From Sagittula marina (lineage in GTDB: Bacteria; Pseudomonadota; Alphaproteobacteria; Rhodobacterales; Rhodobacteraceae), in assembly GCF_014196795.1 (NCBI RefSeq), contig NZ_JACIEJ010000014.1:1-64000 (forward strand): a stretch of 64,000 nt of DNA. The letters are read 5' to 3'. The notes beneath the pieces are model-generated. The model did not search any database and was not told the DNA's origin. It worked only from the letters and a program-made list of their open reading frames with translations. Every line of letters begins with the position of its first letter. The first letter of the stretch is position 1. The translations under genes were made by a program, and so were the position numbers. Shown here in pieces: positions 7,557 to 16,206 of the stretch.

Positions 7557-8489
7557 ATGATAAATCCGCAGATTTCTCAATTTCTTGAGGTTTGGGACGC
7601 GAAATGGGCAACGCTTGCGCCCGGGGCGACCCCGGCAGACAGGCGGCAGCATTTCGAAGGCGTTGCTCAGGACATGCGCTTGCCGACACCTTCTGACGTG
7701 GAAACTGATGAAGAGCACTGGGTTGAAAGTGAGGGAGGCCCGGTGCGCGTGCGGATTTTCCGCCATTCCGACGGCGGTGTGCAACCGGCCCTGATTTACA
7801 TGCACGGCGGCGCCTGGATGCAGGGGAGCCCGGAAACCCACTGGGACATCACCGCGCGGATTGCGGCGTGGAACAAGCAGACTGTGATATCGGTCGATTA
7901 CGCCCGCGCCCCGGAGCAACCTTTCCCGAAGGCCTTTCAACAGGTGCTCGCGGTAACGAAATGGGTCCATGCAGAGGCCGCGACGCTGGGTGTCGATGCG
8001 AACCGCGTGTCCATTGGCGGTGACAGCGCCGGGGGAAACCTTGCGGCTGCTGTAGCCCTGACATGTCGGGACGAGGGTATCCCGCTCTGCGCACAGTTGT
8101 TGATCTATCCGGCGTGTGATTTTGACCGGTCGCGACCCTCTTATGAGCAAAACGCCGAAGGCCCGCTTCTGATGGTCTCTGGTATGGCGGCCACGAACGC
8201 GCTTTATTGCGATGACGTGGAGCAGCTGAATTCCGACCCCAGGATTGCCCCGTTGGCCGCGGACAGCCATGCGGGCCTACCACCTGCCTACATCGCCGTG
8301 GCTCAGAACGATCCGCTGCGCGACAGCGGCCTGGCGTACGCCGAGGCGCTGCAATCCGCCGGTGTGCCCGTCGAAACTGACAGCGGGGAGGGGCTGATCC
8401 ACGGCTATCTGCGCGCGATGGAATATTGCGAAGACAGCGTGGAAAAGCTGAAAATCATGTCAGCCTGGCTGCGCAATACCCAAGGCTGA
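7557..8489 (+). CDS. Alpha/beta hydrolase, hormone-sensitive-lipase family
   Basis: A 310-residue cytoplasmic carboxylester hydrolase of the HSL (family IV) type. The oxyanion-hole motif HGG is at 83-85 (YMHGGAWMQG), the nucleophile Ser157 sits in GGDSAGG, and the acid and base of the triad are in NDPLRDSG and GLIHGYL near the C terminus. The start at 7557 is set by AGGAGG eight bases upstream; the frame remains open further upstream only because of the frameshifted TetR gene. It lies downstream of that regulator, so it may release an acid or alcohol fed to the neighbouring TRAP or dehydrogenase systems. The true substrate is unknown. Confidence 0.85.
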   Translation: MINPQISQFLEVWDAKWATLAPGATPADRRQHFEGVAQDMRLPTPSDVETDEEHWVESEGGPVRVRIFRHSDGGVQPALIYMHGGAWMQGSPETHWDITARIAAWNKQTVISVDYARAPEQPFPKAFQQVLAVTKWVHAEAATLGVDANRVSIGGDSAGGNLAAAVALTCRDEGIPLCAQLLIYPACDFDRSRPSYEQNAEGPLLMVSGMAATNALYCDDVEQLNSDPRIAPLAADSHAGLPPAYIAVAQNDPLRDSGLAYAEALQSAGVPVETDSGEGLIHGYLRAMEYCEDSVEKLKIMSAWLRNTQG

Positions 8490-8836
8490 GGGGCGGCCCT
8501 TAACAGTGTAGCTCGGGCCGTTCAGAGGGCACAGACCATTGAGGATCTGTGCCCTTGCCGCAAGGTGATTATGGCTGTTTGATTTCCGGGTCTGATTACA
8601 AGTTCGTTCGCAGGCATGGACGGCCCATTTGTGGATTAGATCCTCATCGAAGCGCGCCGCCCACGCATACCGTCACGGCTGCAACTGATATCTGCGTGTA
8701 ACGACACGCCACCACGTGGAATGAAAATCACGGGTAACGCATCGGGGTACGTGCAAAGAGCGTCGATGCAAACATCACCAAGATTGCGGGCATGGGGATC
8801 TGCTCGACAACGCCAAAAGCCCCGCTCGGGAAACGG
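8490..8836. other. Intergenic region between convergent genes
   Basis: About 350 bases between the convergent hydrolase and alcohol dehydrogenase genes. Apart from the hairpin at 8527-8554, no gene or repeat is supported. Confidence 0.5.
8527..8554 (+). terminator. Hairpin terminator candidate after the hydrolase gene
   Basis: A perfect 9-bp stem, GGGCACAGA (8527-8535) with TCTGTGCCC (8546-8554), and a 10-base loop, 38 bases after the hydrolase stop. The following T-run is weak. Confidence 0.5.
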
Positions 8837-9865
8837 TTATAGCTTCGGTGTTTCAGCCGCACTCGGATCAACCATGACCTTGCACTGGCTTGTGCGAGAT
8901 CTCAGCGCTTCGAAAGCGTCAGGCATCGCGATCAGGTTGATGTCGTCGGAAATCAAATGATGCGGCGTGTATTTGCCACCGTCCAGAGCCCGGATCGCCA
9001 TTTCAAATTCCGGCATCGTGAAGAAAACCGACATCACGATCTCGACCTCCTTCGAGATCGCGCGGAAACTGTTCATGTGATCGGGTGCTGTGCAAAGCCC
9101 CAGAACCAGAACCTTGCCCCGAGGCGCGACGAGATCCACACAGTGGTCTATCAACCCCGGTTTTCCGACACACTCAAAGACAATTTCAGGCGCGTCACCG
9201 CCACAGCTTTCGGTCACACGGCGGGCCATGTCTTCGCCCGACAGAACAAAGTCAGTTGCCCCCAGATCCATGGCACGATCACGTTGATGGTCGTGCAGAT
9301 CCGCGACAACAACATGTGCGGCCCCCATGCGTCGGGCCCAATAGGCGACAGCCAAGCCGATGGCGCCCGCGCCGACGATGAGCACGCGGGCGCCGGGCGT
9401 CATCCCCGCCCGAAGGATGCCATGCAGCGCCACGCTGAGCGGTTCTGCAAGGGCTCCGTCGATGGCGGAAATACCCCATGGCAGCTTCCGGCATTGCAAC
9501 TCGTCCAAGGCGGCGAACTCGGCATACCCACCGCCGATCAAGGTGAAGTCCGAACACCACGCGGGCTCGCCGCGCTTGCATGAAGTGCAAGAGCCGCAGC
9601 CGCGAAGTGGCGCCGCCGAGACCTGATCACCGGGTTTCAGGTGGGTGACGCCAGAGCCGACATCGATGACCTCGCCGGAAAATTCATGGCCGATCACTTC
9701 GCCGCCTTTCAGACCGAAGGTCGGGTCTTCGGTCATGTGCAGATCCGATCCGCAGATGCCGCAGCGGCAGATCTTGAGCAAAACCTGACCCCGGCCAGCC
9801 TCGGGCTTATCGACGCTGCCGATGCGGAGTGGTTTTCCAAATGCGTCGAAAATTGCGGCCTTCAT
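8837..9865 (-). CDS. Zinc-dependent alcohol dehydrogenase (MDR family)
   Basis: A 342-residue medium-chain dehydrogenase of the sorbitol/butanediol/threonine dehydrogenase type. The catalytic zinc ligand Cys35 lies in CGICGSDLH and the GHE motif is at 59-61. The structural-zinc cysteines are Cys90, 93, 96 and 104 (CGSCTSCKRGEPAWC). The Rossmann loop is VLIVGAGAIGLA. The start at 9865 overlaps the livM stop as ATGA, and a GGAGGA ribosome site lies in the end of livM. As the last gene of the Liv-cupin operon, it probably oxidises an alcohol or diol intermediate of the imported compound. NAD specificity is likely but was not deduced. Confidence 0.88.
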   Translation of the reverse strand: MKAAIFDAFGKPLRIGSVDKPEAGRGQVLLKICRCGICGSDLHMTEDPTFGLKGGEVIGHEFSGEVIDVGSGVTHLKPGDQVSAAPLRGCGSCTSCKRGEPAWCSDFTLIGGGYAEFAALDELQCRKLPWGISAIDGALAEPLSVALHGILRAGMTPGARVLIVGAGAIGLAVAYWARRMGAAHVVVADLHDHQRDRAMDLGATDFVLSGEDMARRVTESCGGDAPEIVFECVGKPGLIDHCVDLVAPRGKVLVLGLCTAPDHMNSFRAISKEVEIVMSVFFTMPEFEMAIRALDGGKYTPHHLISDDINLIAMPDAFEALRSRTSQCKVMVDPSAAETPKL

Positions 9866-10869
9866 GAGATGTCCTCCACGATCAGTTTTCTGCGGACCGG
9901 GAACCATGGATGGTCCCCGAGCTTTTGCAGCAGTCCCCAGACGCCGCCTCTGGCATAGAGGGCGATGATCAGTGTGAGCAGGCCAAGCACGATGAGGTAT
10001 GCCGAACCGAACTCACCGAACAGCCGGTCTGCAAAGAAGTAGATCAGAGCGCCGATGATGGCCCCTTCGATGGAGCCGATCCCGCCGACCATGACGATGA
10101 AGATCGCCATCGAAGCCCAGAACGGATCGAAGCCTGCCGACGGCGTAATGCGCAATTGCGCCATGTAGTAAATTGCGCCGGCGAACCCCGTGCCCACGGC
10201 GGCTGCAACGAAGATATAGAACCGCAGCTTGCCAACGTTGACGCCCTGACTTGCCGCAGCGACGGGGTTGTCGCGCATCGCGGTCAGGGCCAGTCCATGA
10301 CGGGACCGGAGCAGCCAGTAGCTGCCGCCGATGGTCACGAGCAAAAGGATGGCACAGAGGATGACAAAAGCGACTTCGCGTTCGTGTTGGCTGTATTGCG
10401 TCATGACGCGCAAGGTCATGCCGGCCCCCGCATTCACATAGTCGATGTTCGAGGTGGCCAGACGGACGGCCTCTGCCACGACCCATGTGCCGATGGCGAA
10501 ATAGGGGCCGTCGAGCCGCCGCAGCAGGAAATAGGTGGGCACCGCCAGAACCGCTGGTGCAATCATCGACAGGATTACCGCCACGAACGGATTGACGCCA
10601 AAGTTCTGCGCCAGAACGAAAAGCATGTAGCCGGCCACACCGATAAAGGCCTGCTGCCCGACAGAAACAAGACCGGCGTAGCCTGCCAGAAGGTTCCACA
10701 TCTGCGCGATGGCGATGTAGCAACACAGCTCGATCGCCCATCGAATGTTGCCCGACGTCGCCCACCAGGGCATCGCCACCAGAGCCACGAGCGCCACGAT
10801 GCCAATGCTCATGGCAATCCGGCTGGACAGGGTCGCGCGTTGGACGCGCGTATGATGAATTGTGGTCAT
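9862..10869 (-). CDS. livM: Branched-chain amino acid-type ABC transporter permease LivM
   Basis: A 335-residue inner-membrane permease with about ten hydrophobic segments. It carries LivM hallmarks, among them GYAGLVSVGQQAFIGVAGY and the coupling-helix stretch near RSRHGLALTAMRDNPVAAASQGV. It pairs with LivH at 10879-11739 and the ATPases LivG and LivF. ABC systems of this family carry branched-chain amino acids but also amides, aromatic acids and other small acids, so the substrate has to be judged from the catabolic neighbours. It overlaps the dehydrogenase gene by four bases. Confidence 0.92.
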   Translation of the reverse strand: MTTIHHTRVQRATLSSRIAMSIGIVALVALVAMPWWATSGNIRWAIELCCYIAIAQMWNLLAGYAGLVSVGQQAFIGVAGYMLFVLAQNFGVNPFVAVILSMIAPAVLAVPTYFLLRRLDGPYFAIGTWVVAEAVRLATSNIDYVNAGAGMTLRVMTQYSQHEREVAFVILCAILLLVTIGGSYWLLRSRHGLALTAMRDNPVAAASQGVNVGKLRFYIFVAAAVGTGFAGAIYYMAQLRITPSAGFDPFWASMAIFIVMVGGIGSIEGAIIGALIYFFADRLFGEFGSAYLIVLGLLTLIIALYARGGVWGLLQKLGDHPWFPVRRKLIVEDIS

Positions 10870-10878
10870 TTTTCGCCC

Positions 10879-11739
10879 TTACTTCTTGCGCGCCATGATG
10901 CCTTCGGGGCGCGTTGCGAGCACCAGAAGGAACACCAGATGGCCGAAGAGAATTCCAAGCCCCGGATCAATCCGCAGACCCACGGCCTGCGCGACACCCA
11001 GCACCATTGATCCGATGAACGCGCCCCAGACAGAGCCCATGCCACCGATGATGACGGCTTCGAACGCGTAGATCAGTTGCGCTGACCCGTCCGAGGGTGA
11101 GACAGTCGCCCGAAGCGCCGCAAAGATGGCAGCAAGGCCCAGGATGCCCACGGCAATCGCAGTCGCCGTCGCGTAGATGCGTTTGGGATCGACGCCGGTC
11201 ATGGCAGCGGCCTCGGTATCTGCTGCAGCTGCCCGCAGGCCGCGCCCGAACCGGGTATAGCGCAGAACGGCATCCAGTCCGCCGGTGAGGCAGAAGGCGC
11301 AGAGCAGGACGATCACCGGTAGCAGGCCAAGGTAGATCGGCCCGATCTGAAAGCTTGCACTTGCGATATCGGAATTTGGCAGGCTGCGTGTATCCGCAGA
11401 CCAAATTTCCAACATCAGGTTTTGCAATGCGATCGACAGGCCGAACGTCGCGATCAACGAGGGCAGGGGGTCCGCCCCGACCACGCGGTTCAGGATGAAC
11501 TTCTGCAAAAGCCAGCCAAGGCCAACGGCGATGGGCACGATTACCAGAACCAATCCGACATTGCCAAGCGGCAGAACCCCGGCAAGGGACACGGCAATCA
11601 AGGATAACAGGATCATCACGTCGCCATGGGCAATGTTCACGATCCGCATAACACCGAACATAAGGGCCATGCCAAGGGCGTATTGCGCATACATGCCGCC
11701 CAAAAGCACCCCTTGGACAATTGCATCAAGCCATTGCAT
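10879..11739 (-). CDS. livH: Branched-chain amino acid-type ABC transporter permease LivH
   Basis: A 286-residue membrane permease. LivH-type signatures include GGMYAQYALGMALMFGVMRIVNIAHGD at the N terminus (given here only as a family landmark, residues about 15-41) and a coupling-helix region RYTRFGRGLRAAAADTEAAA. The start at 11739 (MQWLDAIV) lies inside the end of livF, so the two are translationally coupled. It forms a heterodimeric channel with LivM. Confidence 0.92.
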   Translation of the reverse strand: MQWLDAIVQGVLLGGMYAQYALGMALMFGVMRIVNIAHGDVMILLSLIAVSLAGVLPLGNVGLVLVIVPIAVGLGWLLQKFILNRVVGADPLPSLIATFGLSIALQNLMLEIWSADTRSLPNSDIASASFQIGPIYLGLLPVIVLLCAFCLTGGLDAVLRYTRFGRGLRAAAADTEAAAMTGVDPKRIYATATAIAVGILGLAAIFAALRATVSPSDGSAQLIYAFEAVIIGGMGSVWGAFIGSMVLGVAQAVGLRIDPGLGILFGHLVFLLVLATRPEGIMARKK

Positions 11740-12460
11740 TGGACGCTCCGAAGTAGGCCGCGGCGATGTCGTCGCGGGAGATTTCATTGGAATTGCCGGT
11801 CAGGGTGATCCGCCCTTCCAACATGCAGTACAGCCGGTTGGATGCCTCACGGGCCAGTGTCACATCCTGCTCTACGAGGACGATGGACGTGCCCCCCGAC
11901 AGGATTTCCGGCAACACGGCATAGATTTCTCGGATCACCTTGGGCGCGAGGCCAAGACTGATTTCGTCGCACAAAAGCACCTTGGGCTGGCAGAGCAGCG
12001 CGCGCGATATGGCAACCATCTGCTGTTGCCCGCCCGACAGGTCTTCGATGGGCTGATTGCGTTTCTCTCCGAGGATCGGAAACAGCTCGAACAAGCGGTT
12101 CCGTGTCCATTGCCCTTCGCTTTCGGAAAGCCGCGCATGGTCGATGGCGACACGCATGTTTTCTTCGACAGTCATGCCGACGAACAGTCTGCGCCCTTCC
12201 GGGACCATGGCCAGCCCACGTCCGACCATCTTGTGCGCCGGTGTGCCGCCAACGGCCGCACCTTCATACCGGACCATCTCCCGGTCCACGGGCAACAGCC
12301 CGAAGATTGATTTGAGAAAGGTGGATTTACCCGCTCCGTTGGCACCGATCAGCGAAATGACTTCGCCGGGCATAAGGTGCAGGTCGATGCCGAAGAGCGC
12401 CTGAAAGTCGCCGTATCCCCCGGTCAGGCCGTGGGTCGACAGGATGGGTGTGTCAGTCAT
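11726..12460 (-). CDS. livF: Branched-chain amino acid-type ABC transporter ATPase LivF
   Basis: A 244-residue ABC ATPase of the LivF class. It has Walker A GANGAGKST, the ABC signature LSGGQQQMVAISRAL, and a Walker B region VLLCDEISLGLAP; family members usually have LDE, here CDE. It acts with LivG at the cytoplasmic face of the LivHM permease. Its start overlaps the livG stop as ATGA (12457-12460). Confidence 0.93.
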   Translation of the reverse strand: MTDTPILSTHGLTGGYGDFQALFGIDLHLMPGEVISLIGANGAGKSTFLKSIFGLLPVDREMVRYEGAAVGGTPAHKMVGRGLAMVPEGRRLFVGMTVEENMRVAIDHARLSESEGQWTRNRLFELFPILGEKRNQPIEDLSGGQQQMVAISRALLCQPKVLLCDEISLGLAPKVIREIYAVLPEILSGGTSIVLVEQDVTLAREASNRLYCMLEGRITLTGNSNEISRDDIAAAYFGASNAMA

Positions 12461-13185
12461 GCTTCGATCCCCATGTAAACGCGCTGAACCTCGGAGTTCT
12501 GCATCACCGTGTCGGGGCTGCCCTCGGCGATCTTCTTGCCGAAGTTCAACACCAGAACGCTGTCCGCGACTGCCATCAGGGCGTGCAGAACGTGTTCAAT
12601 CCAGAGGATCGTCACGCCGCGGTCTCGCACACGCCGGACGAGCGACACGAGTTCTGCGCCCTCTGCCTCGGTCAGGCCGCCCGCGATTTCATCGAGCAGC
12701 AGCAGTTTGGGCTTGCCCGCCAGCGCCCGCGCCAGTTCCAGTCGTTTCCGATCAAGCAACGTCAGGCCGCCGGCGCGATTGTTGGCGCGCGCAAGCAGGC
12801 CGCAGTCGCGCAAGACCTCGGCGGCATGTTCGCTGGCGTCCGCCTCGCTCATCTTGGCGCTCATCATTGCGGGCACCATGAGGTTTTCGAACGCCGTCAT
12901 GTCGCCAAACGGCTGAGGCACCTGATAGGTGCGTCCTATGCCGCGCTGGCAGCGTTTGTAGGGCGGTTCAGCGGAGAGCAGGGAGCCATCCAAAGACAGC
13001 TCCCCCCCGTTTGCAGCAAGGTCACCACTGATCAGGTTGAACAGCGTCGTCTTGCCCGCACCATTGGGCCCAAGAATGCCAAGGACCTTCCCGCGTGGCA
13101 CATCGAAAGTTACGTCGTCCACCACGGTGACAGCGCCGAAACGCTTGGTCAGGCCGCGCGCCGACAAGAGCATCTGATCAGTCAT
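12457..13185 (-). CDS. livG: Branched-chain amino acid-type ABC transporter ATPase LivG
   Basis: A 242-residue ABC ATPase. It has Walker A GPNGAGKTTLF, a Q-loop region GRTYQVPQPFGDMTAFEN, the signature LLDRKRLELARALAGKPKLLLLDEIAGGL (shown only by position, about residues 136-165) and the switch His in WIEH. The signature is LTLLDRKRLE, without the canonical LSGGQ wording, as is common in LivG proteins. It begins nine bases after the receptor gene and is the first of four overlapping transporter genes. Confidence 0.92.
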   Translation of the reverse strand: MTDQMLLSARGLTKRFGAVTVVDDVTFDVPRGKVLGILGPNGAGKTTLFNLISGDLAANGGELSLDGSLLSAEPPYKRCQRGIGRTYQVPQPFGDMTAFENLMVPAMMSAKMSEADASEHAAEVLRDCGLLARANNRAGGLTLLDRKRLELARALAGKPKLLLLDEIAGGLTEAEGAELVSLVRRVRDRGVTILWIEHVLHALMAVADSVLVLNFGKKIAEGSPDTVMQNSEVQRVYMGIEA

Positions 13186-13194
13186 GGGGTGCCC

Positions 13195-14493
13195 TTACGA
13201 CCAATCAAGCGGTTTCATCGCCGTGTCCGGTTCAAGCACGTCCGGATACAGCGTGTTGTCCACGATCTTCAGATCGAAGGGCCAGTCTTCGCCCTCGACC
13301 CACTGACCGCCAAAGATCGGCGTCTTGCATATGTTCGGATGAGGGCCATCGGCAAAATTGATGTTTCCGACGAGCGTGTCCAGATTTGTGGCCGCCAGAG
13401 CTTCGCGGTTTGCATCGCGATCCTGCGGGTCCGAGGACCGCTTGAGCGTGTCGAGAATGACCTCCCACAGAGCGTGAGAGTAGCCCAGCGGCTGTGTCCA
13501 CTGTTTGCCGGTATCCTCTCCCCAGCCATCAGCGATTTCCTGGCTTGTCTGGCCGGTCAAGGATGACGTGAAGGGGAACGCCGGTGTCCACCAGACCTCG
13601 GAGGACATTCCCTCGCCCAATTCGCCCATGGCTTCGATGCCGGAGGGGAACAGCAGGGCCGCGGCCACGGTCACCACCTTGGGTGTGTAGTTTTGCTGCT
13701 TGCACTGCGTGATGAATGTCTTGAGGTCGGCCACGTAGGTGATGCCGCCGACGATCTCGCAGTTGTTGTTTTTGAACTCTGATATCTGGGCCGAGAAATC
13801 GTTGGTTCTTGGTTCGAACATGGATGGGGCAAAGGCCTCGAAACCCGCTTCGCGCACGGCAGAGGGCAGACCGTATTCTTCGTTGCCCCAGGTTTCCCCA
13901 TCAGCATTGCGAGGGAAAAGCATTCCGACCTTGCCATTGGTGTCGATGGATCGCCACATGCCCGTGAACGTACCCAGCACGTCTTCGAGCCCCCAGAAGA
14001 AGTGGTAGGTCCACATGAACGGGTTTTCCGCGCCTCCCCGTGGCATCACGAAGGCCTGCCAGGGCGAGTTCGATGAAATGCACGGCACGCCGTAAAGCTC
14101 GCATTGATCCGCTGTCGGGTTGTTGATGTCCGTGGTCGAGGCCGGCAGCATCAGCGACACTTCATCGTTGAGGATGAGGTCGCCTGCCAATTCGGCAGCC
14201 CGGTTGGGGTTGGACTGCGCGTCCCGCATCAGGATTTCGATGTTGTAGGTCTCGCCGTTGACCTCGATCCCGTCGGCGACCAATTCCATGATTTTTGCGG
14301 CCGTGTATTCGTCGGTTTCACCAAAAAGCGACAGCGGGCCGGTCATTGGGCTGATCATGCCAATCTTGATGGTCTTGGCGTTTTGAGCACGGGCCGCATG
14401 CGGCAGGGCAATTGTGGCAGCGGTCACTGCGGCCAACCCCTTGAGCAGCGAACGCCGGTCAACGTAGGATTTTGGATTGATTTCGAGTGTCAT
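13195..14493 (-). CDS. ABC transporter substrate-binding protein, Liv family, Tat-type signal
   Basis: A 432-residue periplasmic binding protein (type I fold). The N terminus is unusual for the family: YVDRRSLLKGLAAVTAAT is a twin-arginine (Tat) signal, with cleavage after ARA before QNAKTIKIG. The mature start KIGMISPMTGPLSLFGE and the ASTTDINNPTADQC region match Liv-type receptors. The start at 14493 follows GGGAGGAAAT. It is larger than LivK (about 370 residues), which is typical of receptors for amides and aromatic compounds. It delivers the substrate to LivHMGF encoded just downstream. Confidence 0.9.
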   Translation of the reverse strand: MTLEINPKSYVDRRSLLKGLAAVTAATIALPHAARAQNAKTIKIGMISPMTGPLSLFGETDEYTAAKIMELVADGIEVNGETYNIEILMRDAQSNPNRAAELAGDLILNDEVSLMLPASTTDINNPTADQCELYGVPCISSNSPWQAFVMPRGGAENPFMWTYHFFWGLEDVLGTFTGMWRSIDTNGKVGMLFPRNADGETWGNEEYGLPSAVREAGFEAFAPSMFEPRTNDFSAQISEFKNNNCEIVGGITYVADLKTFITQCKQQNYTPKVVTVAAALLFPSGIEAMGELGEGMSSEVWWTPAFPFTSSLTGQTSQEIADGWGEDTGKQWTQPLGYSHALWEVILDTLKRSSDPQDRDANREALAATNLDTLVGNINFADGPHPNICKTPIFGGQWVEGEDWPFDLKIVDNTLYPDVLEPDTAMKPLDWS

Positions 14494-14582
14494 TGATTTC
14501 CTCCCTGATGACGTCACGCCGGGCTCCTCCTGCCCGGTTGGTGACACGTGTCGGCAGGCAGCGGACGCTGCCTGACCGAGGT

Positions 14583-15419
14583 TCATTCGATCTCTTGAGC
14601 CGGGCGCAGGATCAGACCGCCATCGATCACCATTTGCGACCCCGTGACGTAAGACGATGCGTTGGACGCGAGATAAAGCGCCAAGGGCTTGATCTCGTCC
14701 GCCTCAGCTACGCGTCCAAGACAGGACCACCGGACAAACGCCTGCCGGTCCTCGACATTGGCCATCCGGCCCCCGGCGATATTGGTGATGAAGGGGCCCG
14801 GACAAATCGCGTTCACACGGATCTGATATCGCCCAAGCTCCATCGCCAATTGCTTTACCAGATGGCTGACCCCGGCCTTCGCGGGCATATAAGGGGTCCC
14901 GACGATGCCATCGACATAGAATGCCGCGATGGACGAAGTTGCGATGATGGCACCGCCACGGTCCTGCTGCTTCATATGCTGGGCGGCCAGCTTCATCGTG
15001 TTGTAGATCGAGGTCAGGTTGACTCCGATCACCTTGTCCCAATGCGCGTCGTCCAAGGCATCGATCTGGCCTTCAGGGTTGCGTGCGCCCTCCGGTGTCA
15101 GAAAGCCCGGACCAGCGTCCACACCGGCATTGGCAAAGACCACGTCAATGCCCGACTGAGCTTTTGCGGTTGCGTCAAATGCCGCACGTAGCGCGGCTCG
15201 GTCTGTCACATCCACCACGGTGCCGGTCACCTTCCCTTTGGGCGCGGTTTCTCGGATGTCCGACAACGTGCGGTCGAGTTGCTCTTGGTTCAGGTCGAAC
15301 AGGGCGACATTTGCCCCACGCTCAGCCATGATCTCTGCATAGGCCCGGCCCAGCCCATAGGCCGCACCGGTCACGATGACGGACTTTCCCGCCACATCAA
15401 ACATCGTCTCAAGCGACAT
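14583..15419 (-). CDS. Short-chain dehydrogenase/reductase
   Basis: A 278-residue Rossmann-fold oxidoreductase. The nucleotide loop TGAAYGLGRAY is at 17-27, Asp42 at the end of strand 2 favours NAD over NADP, NAG is at 97-99, Asn134 is present, and the catalytic Ser163, Tyr177 and Lys181 lie in TSSIAAFYV and YMPAK. The start at 15419 has GGGAGG upstream. In the operon it follows the cupin gene and precedes the transporter, so it probably oxidises a secondary alcohol to the ketone, or reduces it. The substrate is not deducible. Confidence 0.88.
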   Translation of the reverse strand: MSLETMFDVAGKSVIVTGAAYGLGRAYAEIMAERGANVALFDLNQEQLDRTLSDIRETAPKGKVTGTVVDVTDRAALRAAFDATAKAQSGIDVVFANAGVDAGPGFLTPEGARNPEGQIDALDDAHWDKVIGVNLTSIYNTMKLAAQHMKQQDRGGAIIATSSIAAFYVDGIVGTPYMPAKAGVSHLVKQLAMELGRYQIRVNAICPGPFITNIAGGRMANVEDRQAFVRWSCLGRVAEADEIKPLALYLASNASSYVTGSQMVIDGGLILRPAQEIE

Positions 15420-15449
15420 GTATTCCTCCCTGACTGAACCGATTGCGGA

Positions 15450-15965
15450 TCAGATGAACATGTCTTTGTTGACGGGGATGTTGTTGGCTTCGCAGTGCGT
15501 GACATAATGGTCGATGAACCAGAAGACGTCCGCCGTGAACTCGAAATTCGCCTGATCGTCAAAGAACTCGATTGCGCCGTTGATCCAGAAAAGGGCCTTC
15601 ATGCCGTTTGGATCGTCCGAATAGAGCGTGTGGGCCGTGCCCGGCAATTCGTAGACAAAATCACCCGGTCGCGCGACCCAGTCGTATTCGTAATAGCCCC
15701 AGGACCCTTCGAGGGTGACCGCAGACACGACACCCCTGTGGCGGTGCGTGCCGATGCGTCCGCCGCCTTTGACCCATAGAATGTTTGCCACCGAATTTTG
15801 GCGCACGTCAAAGGCCAGGTGCTTGATGGCTGCGTGTTCTCCGAAGGGCACCCAAGGGTTGTTCTCATCATCACCGGGGATGAAGGCGCCCTCTTTGCCA
15901 AAGCGATGGATCATCGCTTCGTGGGGTTCGTCTGGCAATTTGGTAATCAGCTTCTGGTCGTTCAT
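15450..15965 (-). CDS. Cupin protein, 2,4'-dihydroxyacetophenone dioxygenase-like
   Basis: A 171-residue single-domain cupin. The metal site reads GTHRHRGVVSAVTLEG with His74, His76 and Glu86, and the second cupin motif PGDFVYELPGTAH supplies His112. Its size and layout fit the family of 2,4'-dihydroxyacetophenone dioxygenase, an iron enzyme that splits the C-C bond between an aryl ketone and its hydroxymethyl group. A related quercetinase-like or isomerase cupin remains possible. It is the first gene of the operon and faces the V4R regulator, so it is likely the committed catabolic step. The start at 15965 has GGAGGA upstream. Confidence 0.75.
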   Translation of the reverse strand: MNDQKLITKLPDEPHEAMIHRFGKEGAFIPGDDENNPWVPFGEHAAIKHLAFDVRQNSVANILWVKGGGRIGTHRHRGVVSAVTLEGSWGYYEYDWVARPGDFVYELPGTAHTLYSDDPNGMKALFWINGAIEFFDDQANFEFTADVFWFIDHYVTHCEANNIPVNKDMFI

Positions 15966-16056
15966 GTGATCCTCCCTAAGCCCCCATTTTCAGGAGCGAC
16001 GCCTAGGAGACAGGCGGGGGTCACAAATCGTCAAAACCTTTTTTTGATGCTGCATT

Positions 16057-16074
16057 GCGGAAAGCCTTTTCCGC
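16057..16074. repeat. Hairpin in the divergent control region
   Basis: GCGGAAA (16057-16063) and TTTCCGC (16068-16074) form a perfect 7-bp stem with a 4-base loop. It lies about 90 bases upstream of the cupin start, in its probable 5' leader or promoter. The role is unknown. Confidence 0.55.
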
Positions 16075-16167
16075 GGCATGTTTGCGCTGAAAAGCTTGAG
16101 GAAAATGGTTAACAAGATCACCAAGGCATAGGTGGGTCGCGCCTCCTTTCTGCGGTGCGGCTTAAGT

Positions 16168-16192
16168 ATATGATGAAACTGCTTCATCATAT
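16168..16192. promoter_or_regulatory. Perfect palindrome, candidate operator
   Basis: Arms ATATGATGAA (16168-16177) and TTCATCATAT (16183-16192) are perfect inverted copies around a 5-base centre. The site is 14 bases before the regulator's ATG and about 200 bases upstream of the divergent cupin operon. This layout fits an autoregulatory and activator site for the V4R regulator, whose Fis-type helix-turn-helix would bind as a dimer. Confidence 0.65.
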
Positions 16193-16206
16193 GATTAAAT
16201 GCTTAC

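Noticed and set aside
9910-11010. Long plus-strand open frame across the livM/livH region
   Set aside because: Rich in His, Gln and Arg as expected for an antisense frame, and the permease genes are intact on the minus strand.
12448-13566. A 372-codon plus-strand frame opposite livG and the receptor gene
   Set aside because: No family similarity, and it crosses a gene boundary on the other strand.
15966-16206. A sigma-54 (-24/-12) promoter for the cupin operon
   Set aside because: Searched by eye on both strands for GG-N10-GC type elements with TGGCAC/TTGC wording; nothing convincing was found, in line with the decayed AAA+ domain.
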